Positions 60,554 to 64,000 of a stretch of 64,000 bases of DNA are shown piece after piece; position 1 is the first letter of the stretch, and every line of letters starts with the position of its first letter. Below the pieces are notes generated by a model. That model was not told the origin of the DNA. It did no database searches and saw only the letters and a list, made by a program, of their open reading frames with translations. The DNA comes from Shewanella psychropiezotolerans (GTDB taxonomy: Bacteria; Pseudomonadota; Gammaproteobacteria; Enterobacterales; Shewanellaceae). The position numbers and the translations under genes were made by a program. Location of the stretch: assembly GCF_007197555.1 (NCBI RefSeq), contig NZ_CP041614.1, positions 791,001-855,000 of the forward strand. Reading direction: 5' to 3'.

Positions 60554-62464
60554 TTAGAGCTGGGAACGAACCTGAAGTTCAATCTCTTCGATGTTCTCTT
60601 GAATGTCTAACCACTCCATTTCACTCTCTTCCAGCGCTTGAGCCAGAGTGGTTCTCTCAGCAAGTACTTGGGTCAACTTAGCCTTGTTTTCTGCATCGTA
60701 CAGGCTCATATCTGCAAGCATGGTTTCGATTTCGCTCAAACGGTCATTGGCTTGCTGTTGCGCTTTCTCGAGCTTAAGCTGAACTTTACGCATGGGAGAC
60801 AGCTTTTGCCTTAACTCTGCTTCCAAACGTTTCTGCAGCTTCTTATCCTGAGCCGGCTTAGCTTCCGTGCTGGCTTCTGTTTTATTCGCGGCCTTAGCTG
60901 CATCGAGCAACCATTGATGATAATCATCAAGATCGCCGTCGAAGCTAGTTACTTGCCCCTTATCAACCAAATAATAGTCACTGCAGCTTAGTCTTAATAG
61001 ATGGCGATCGTGAGAGACGATGATCATGGCGCCTTCGAATGTCTGAAGTGCCATTGTCAAAGCATGTCGCATCTCTAAATCCAGATGGTTGGTCGGCTCA
61101 TCGAGAAGCAATAGGTTAGGTCGTTGCCATACCAGTAGCGCTAATACCAGACGAGCTTTCTCACCGCCGGAGAAGGGGCGTACAGGAGAGAGCACCATAT
61201 CGCCATTGAAGCCATAACCACCGAGGAAGTTTCTCAGTTCTTGCTCTCTATGAGTGGGAGCGAGTCGGCTAAGGTGTTGTAATGGAGAGTCATCTAAACG
61301 CAGGCTTTCCAGCTGATGCTGGGCGAAGTAACCGATATTCAGGCCTGGATTAGTCTCATACTTGCCCTTCATAGGTGCAAGTTCTTCTGATAACAGTTTA
61401 ATCAGGGTCGACTTACCTGCACCGTTTCGTCCAAGTAAACCGATGCGAGCGCCTGGGACTAAGTTTAGATGCACGCTCTTGAGGATCTCTTTGTCGCCAT
61501 AGCCCACAGAAACGTGCTCCATGGTCACTAGCGGGTTAGGCAGAGCCTCAGGTTCTCTAAATGACATATGAAACGGGCTGTCAGCTTGAGAAGGTAGCAA
61601 CTCGGTCATACGTTCGAGGGCTTTTAATCGACTCTGTGCCTGCTTAGCTTTACTAGCCTTGTAACGAAAACGATCAACGAAGGACTGCATATGTGAGCGT
61701 TCTTTTTGTTGACGTTCGAAGGCGACTTGTTGCTGAGCCATACGTTCGGCGCGTATACGTTCGAAGGCGGTATAGTTGCCTTTATAGAAATTTAGCTTGT
61801 GGTGCTCAACGTGAATAATCTCATCCACAATACCGTCAATGAAATCTCTGTCATGGCTGATTAAAATTAGCGTACCTTGATAGGCTTTTATCCAGCCCTC
61901 TAGCCAGTACATGGTATCTAGGTCTAAATGGTTGGTTGGCTCATCGAGTAATAAGAGATCTGAGCGGCACAATAACGCTTGGGCCAAATTAAGGCGCATT
62001 CGCCAGCCACCCGAAAAGTGTCTTACGAAATTACTCTGCTCGGTTTCGTTAAAGCCTAAGCCAGCTAATAGGCTGGCTGCTCGGGAACGAATCAAATAGC
62101 CGCCTATTGCATCAATTTTCCCATGAAGATGGGCTATCTCATTGCCATTATCATCATGTTGCGCCTGAACGAGTTTGGCTTCAAGTTCTCGATACTCGAA
62201 ATCACCATCAATAACATAATCTAAAGCTGAAACATCCAGTGCAGGAGTTTCCTGGGCTACTGTCGCGATCTGCCAGCCGCTAGGCAAAGAAATATCGCCT
62301 TTATCTAAGCTGATCTTACCGAGAATGAGTGCTAACAGTGAAGTTTTACCTGTGCCGTTGGCGCCCACTAACCCAACCTTGTGGCCTGGGTATATAGTCA
62401 GCGAGGTTTCATCGAGAAGCGTTTTAGTGCCGCGGATCAGTTGAGCTTGAGAGATGGATATCAT
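60554..62464 (-). CDS. yheS: ABC-F family ATPase YheS
   Basis: 636 residues with two ABC domains: Walker A GANGTGKTSLL and GRNGAGKSTLIK, FSGGWRMRLNLAQALL and FSGGEKARLVLALL, Walker B LLLLDEPTNHLDL twice. No membrane domain. ABC-F proteins bind the ribosome and relieve stalled or drug-bound states. A charged linker and a C-terminal coiled coil are present. Synteny with yheT/yheV matches E. coli. Confidence 0.95.
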   Translation of the reverse strand: MISISQAQLIRGTKTLLDETSLTIYPGHKVGLVGANGTGKTSLLALILGKISLDKGDISLPSGWQIATVAQETPALDVSALDYVIDGDFEYRELEAKLVQAQHDDNGNEIAHLHGKIDAIGGYLIRSRAASLLAGLGFNETEQSNFVRHFSGGWRMRLNLAQALLCRSDLLLLDEPTNHLDLDTMYWLEGWIKAYQGTLILISHDRDFIDGIVDEIIHVEHHKLNFYKGNYTAFERIRAERMAQQQVAFERQQKERSHMQSFVDRFRYKASKAKQAQSRLKALERMTELLPSQADSPFHMSFREPEALPNPLVTMEHVSVGYGDKEILKSVHLNLVPGARIGLLGRNGAGKSTLIKLLSEELAPMKGKYETNPGLNIGYFAQHQLESLRLDDSPLQHLSRLAPTHREQELRNFLGGYGFNGDMVLSPVRPFSGGEKARLVLALLVWQRPNLLLLDEPTNHLDLEMRHALTMALQTFEGAMIIVSHDRHLLRLSCSDYYLVDKGQVTSFDGDLDDYHQWLLDAAKAANKTEASTEAKPAQDKKLQKRLEAELRQKLSPMRKVQLKLEKAQQQANDRLSEIETMLADMSLYDAENKAKLTQVLAERTTLAQALEESEMEWLDIQENIEEIELQVRSQL

Positions 62465-62645
62465 TAATTACGATCTGATGATGTTCAGGAGTTTATTGAC
62501 ACCGATGATATCTCAGAAGTGAGTTTCAGCCTAGAAGCAAAGTCAAATTCAATGACAATGGGGTTAATTGAATGAGATTGTGGCAAAATAGACTTTAGTT
62601 GGAAAATGATCCCATAGTAAGTTAGACAATAGCAGGTTGATAAAA

Positions 62646-62846
62646 GTGGCTGAAGTTAGAGTGAAAAAGCGTTTCGTTGCAGGTGCTAAGTGCCCCAAAT
62701 GCAAAGCTGTAGATAGTATCGTGCTATTTAAAGAGCAAGGCGTGGAGACTGTTGAGTGTGTTGAATGTGATTATCGCGAGCAGCAAACAGATGAGAAGGT
62801 AGCAAAGAAGGCCAGCGGGGATATCATAGGTGTCTTTAAGCCTTAG
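62646..62846 (+). CDS. yheV: YheV family putative zinc-binding protein
   Basis: About 66 residues with two CxxC pairs (CPKC and CVEC) forming a likely zinc site, and a C-terminal DIIGVFKP typical of DUF2387. I start at GTG 62646 (MAEVRVKKRFVAGAKCPKC), nearest to the usual family N-terminus; the TTG at 62637 is open too. Function unknown. Confidence 0.85.
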   Translation: MAEVRVKKRFVAGAKCPKCKAVDSIVLFKEQGVETVECVECDYREQQTDEKVAKKASGDIIGVFKP

Positions 62847-62890
62847 CACATTGCCTATAACTATATGTACTCGTCATAGCTTAAGCATTG

Positions 62891-62921
62891 AGGCTGTAGA
62901 GAGTAAAACTATCTACAGCCT
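62891..62921 (+). terminator. Hairpin after yheV
   Basis: Ten-base arms AGGCTGTAGA/TCTACAGCCT with an 11-nt loop, 45 bp beyond the yheV stop. No T tail follows, so it may stop RNA decay rather than transcription. Confidence 0.4.
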
Positions 62922-62946
62922 GGAACAGTAATTATAGAAATTGAGC

Positions 62947-63930
62947 TTACGCCTTATTAAAGCGTTTTTCTAAAACAAAGCCCATAATCCCTGAACAGAG
63001 TAATAACGCCCCAAGTATCTGTAGCCAAGCGTTGATTGCTCTGGGTACCGTTTCTTTTTTATCCAGACGATATTGCCTTTTACCCATTGCTGAATTCTCG
63101 ACAAAGTACTGACCGCGATTTTCATCGGTTAGCTGTAAATATCAACCTCATTAAATATTTGCTCAGTTCAGAGCTACTCAGGCTTTCCAATTCAAGGCGC
63201 ATTGATATAGAAATGGTTATTCCCTTTATAAGTCAGTGCAACACAAAAGTGGAATGCCTGAGAGGCTCACGTAGTGCGGGTTTCAAAGCTCTTTATGCTG
63301 CGTTGCATGTTCTCGATATAGAATAACTATTAGCTTCAAACATTCGCCTTGCCTACAGCGCTTTGAACTCCCGCTGAACGATCACATATTCAATAGGGTT
63401 GGTATATTCGCTGCGGCGCTTAGCCATCTCTATTCTCCTTGCACCAACTGCAGCCCTACCTTCACAGGTGTCTGTGTCGATGACATTTCTCCATGAAGAG
63501 TAAATGTCATTTGCTTCACCGGGTAAAATGATACCTAGTGATTCATATTGATAATGCGTCTGATCGAATAGCTGCTTACTGAAACCTGTGTAGAAAAGCG
63601 TTACCCCCAGAATAATCAATAGACTCGCTATATAAAGGTAGCGACGTAGATTATGAATGAGCACTCGCTCTTGCTGTGCCTACTTCAATTCAATGTCTGG
63701 GATTCGTATAAGCTGCAGTCTGTCTTTATCACATCGAAGCACTGAATGAATTCTCCCACTATATATAGCTAAGGCTTTTAATAAAGTACGAAAGACATGT
63801 TAGATAGAACGGACTTGTCGTTTTCTAACTTAGATAAATAAGATTGCTCAATACCGGCTAGCTCTGCCAACTCAGGTTGGCTGAATCCTCTGTCTATTCT
63901 GAACTGTTTTAACTGTTGTCCTAAAGTCAT
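62947..63930 (-). pseudogene. Decayed helix-turn-helix membrane protein gene
   Basis: Pieces in order on the minus strand: (1) 63930-63778, an XRE-type HTH (MTLGQQLKQFRIDRGFSQPE, YLSKLENDKSV), then loss of frame. (2) A shifted continuation (VFRTLLKALAIYSGRIHSV to RIPDIELK) ending at an in-frame TAG near 63680. (3) In the same frame, RVLIHNLRRYLYIASLLIIL onward, a membrane segment, to VIVQREF at about 63368. (4) An inserted repeat element. (5) YFVENSAMGKRQYRLDKKET to MGFVLEKRFNKA, stop at 62947. Together they resemble one regulator with an HTH and two membrane segments. It has three or more lesions, so it is a true pseudogene. Confidence 0.8.
63191..63367. mobile_element. Short repeated element (MITE-like) inserted in the HTH gene
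   Basis: A 177-bp segment bounded by near-perfect terminal inverted repeats TTCAAGGCGC and GCGCTTTGAA. Inner inverted repeats are TGGTTATTC (63214-63222) and GAATAACTA (63321-63329), and a small central hairpin is GCCT-GAG-AGGC (63256-63266). No transposase and no clear target-site duplication. It interrupts the reading frame of the HTH pseudogene. The real left edge could lie further out, near 63135. Confidence 0.65.
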
Positions 63931-64000
63931 GCTCTGATCCTTATGAGTGCTACAAGTGTAAATGCAAAGTTTCAATTCGCTTTAATGGGGTTGCTTGCCG

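Noticed and set aside
63036..63326. Plus-strand open frame of 96 codons
   Set aside because: It crosses the inserted repeat and the antisense of the HTH pseudogene; no homologous protein recognised.

Overview
The window looks like chromosomal DNA of a marine gammaproteobacterium, most likely a Shewanella. The evidence is the gene order: tolC / nudF-yqiB-cpdA-yqiA-parE-parC; orn / rsgA-psd-mscM; nnr-tsaE-amiB-mutL-miaA-hfq-hflXKC; petABC-sspAB; pabA...astC-astA-astD; and crp...prkB-yheU-yheT...yheS-yheV. It also carries families typical of that genus (TIGR04219 barrel, DUF2333, PAS-MCP, HDOD). The species assignment is an inference. Most of the content is housekeeping; I see no prophage, CRISPR array, complete transposon or anti-phage system.

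Layout. 1-2.4 kb: start of an enoyl-CoA hydratase gene, a PCu(A)C copper chaperone, DUF2333 and an outer-membrane barrel. 2.5-12.6 kb: tolC facing the nudF-to-parC run, with a PQQ-type sugar dehydrogenase between parE and parC. 12.6-16.1 kb: Fur-controlled bfd, an Aer-like chemoreceptor, a D-2-hydroxyacid dehydrogenase and DUF3392. 16.2-23.8 kb: GDPD-mscM-EamA-psd-rsgA on the minus strand facing orn. 23.8-24.7 kb: four intact tRNA-Gly(GCC) genes alternating with three enlarged, degenerate tRNA-like copies. 25-35.9 kb: a ferritin-like small protein gene, then nnr to hflC. 36-40.6 kb: the cytochrome bc1 operon, sspAB and pabA. 40.8-50 kb: an S9 peptidase lipoprotein, an HDOD protein, the arginine succinyltransferase genes and DUF1338. 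50.1-53.2 kb: a two-component system with a PepSY protein, and crp. 53.7-55.1 kb: a Sel1 protein followed by a 72-bp tandem repeat. 55.1-62.9 kb: prkB-yheU-yheT, a TAT-protein/GMC dehydrogenase pair, a TIGR02444 protein, yheS and yheV. 62.9-63.9 kb: a decayed regulator gene split by a short repeated element.

Three themes stand out. First, seven genes (cpdA, parC, EamA, psd, astD, the sensor kinase and prkB) each carry one single-base indel, and every one lies in a G/C homopolymer. Since parC and psd are normally indispensable, base-calling error is the leading explanation. Second, partial duplication followed by decay recurs: the nudF 3' end occurs three times, the GMC 3' end twice, and the tRNA array alternates good and altered copies. 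Third, the tRNA-like copies are enlarged mostly at loops and arm junctions. One of them keeps all four cloverleaf stems, which makes this array the best candidate here for something undescribed.

Functional links: CpdA hydrolyses the cAMP that CRP senses. PetABC supplies the quinol:cytochrome c step. AstC-AstA-AstD degrade arginine. HflXKC, Hfq, MiaA and MutL form the classic RNA/DNA quality-control cluster.
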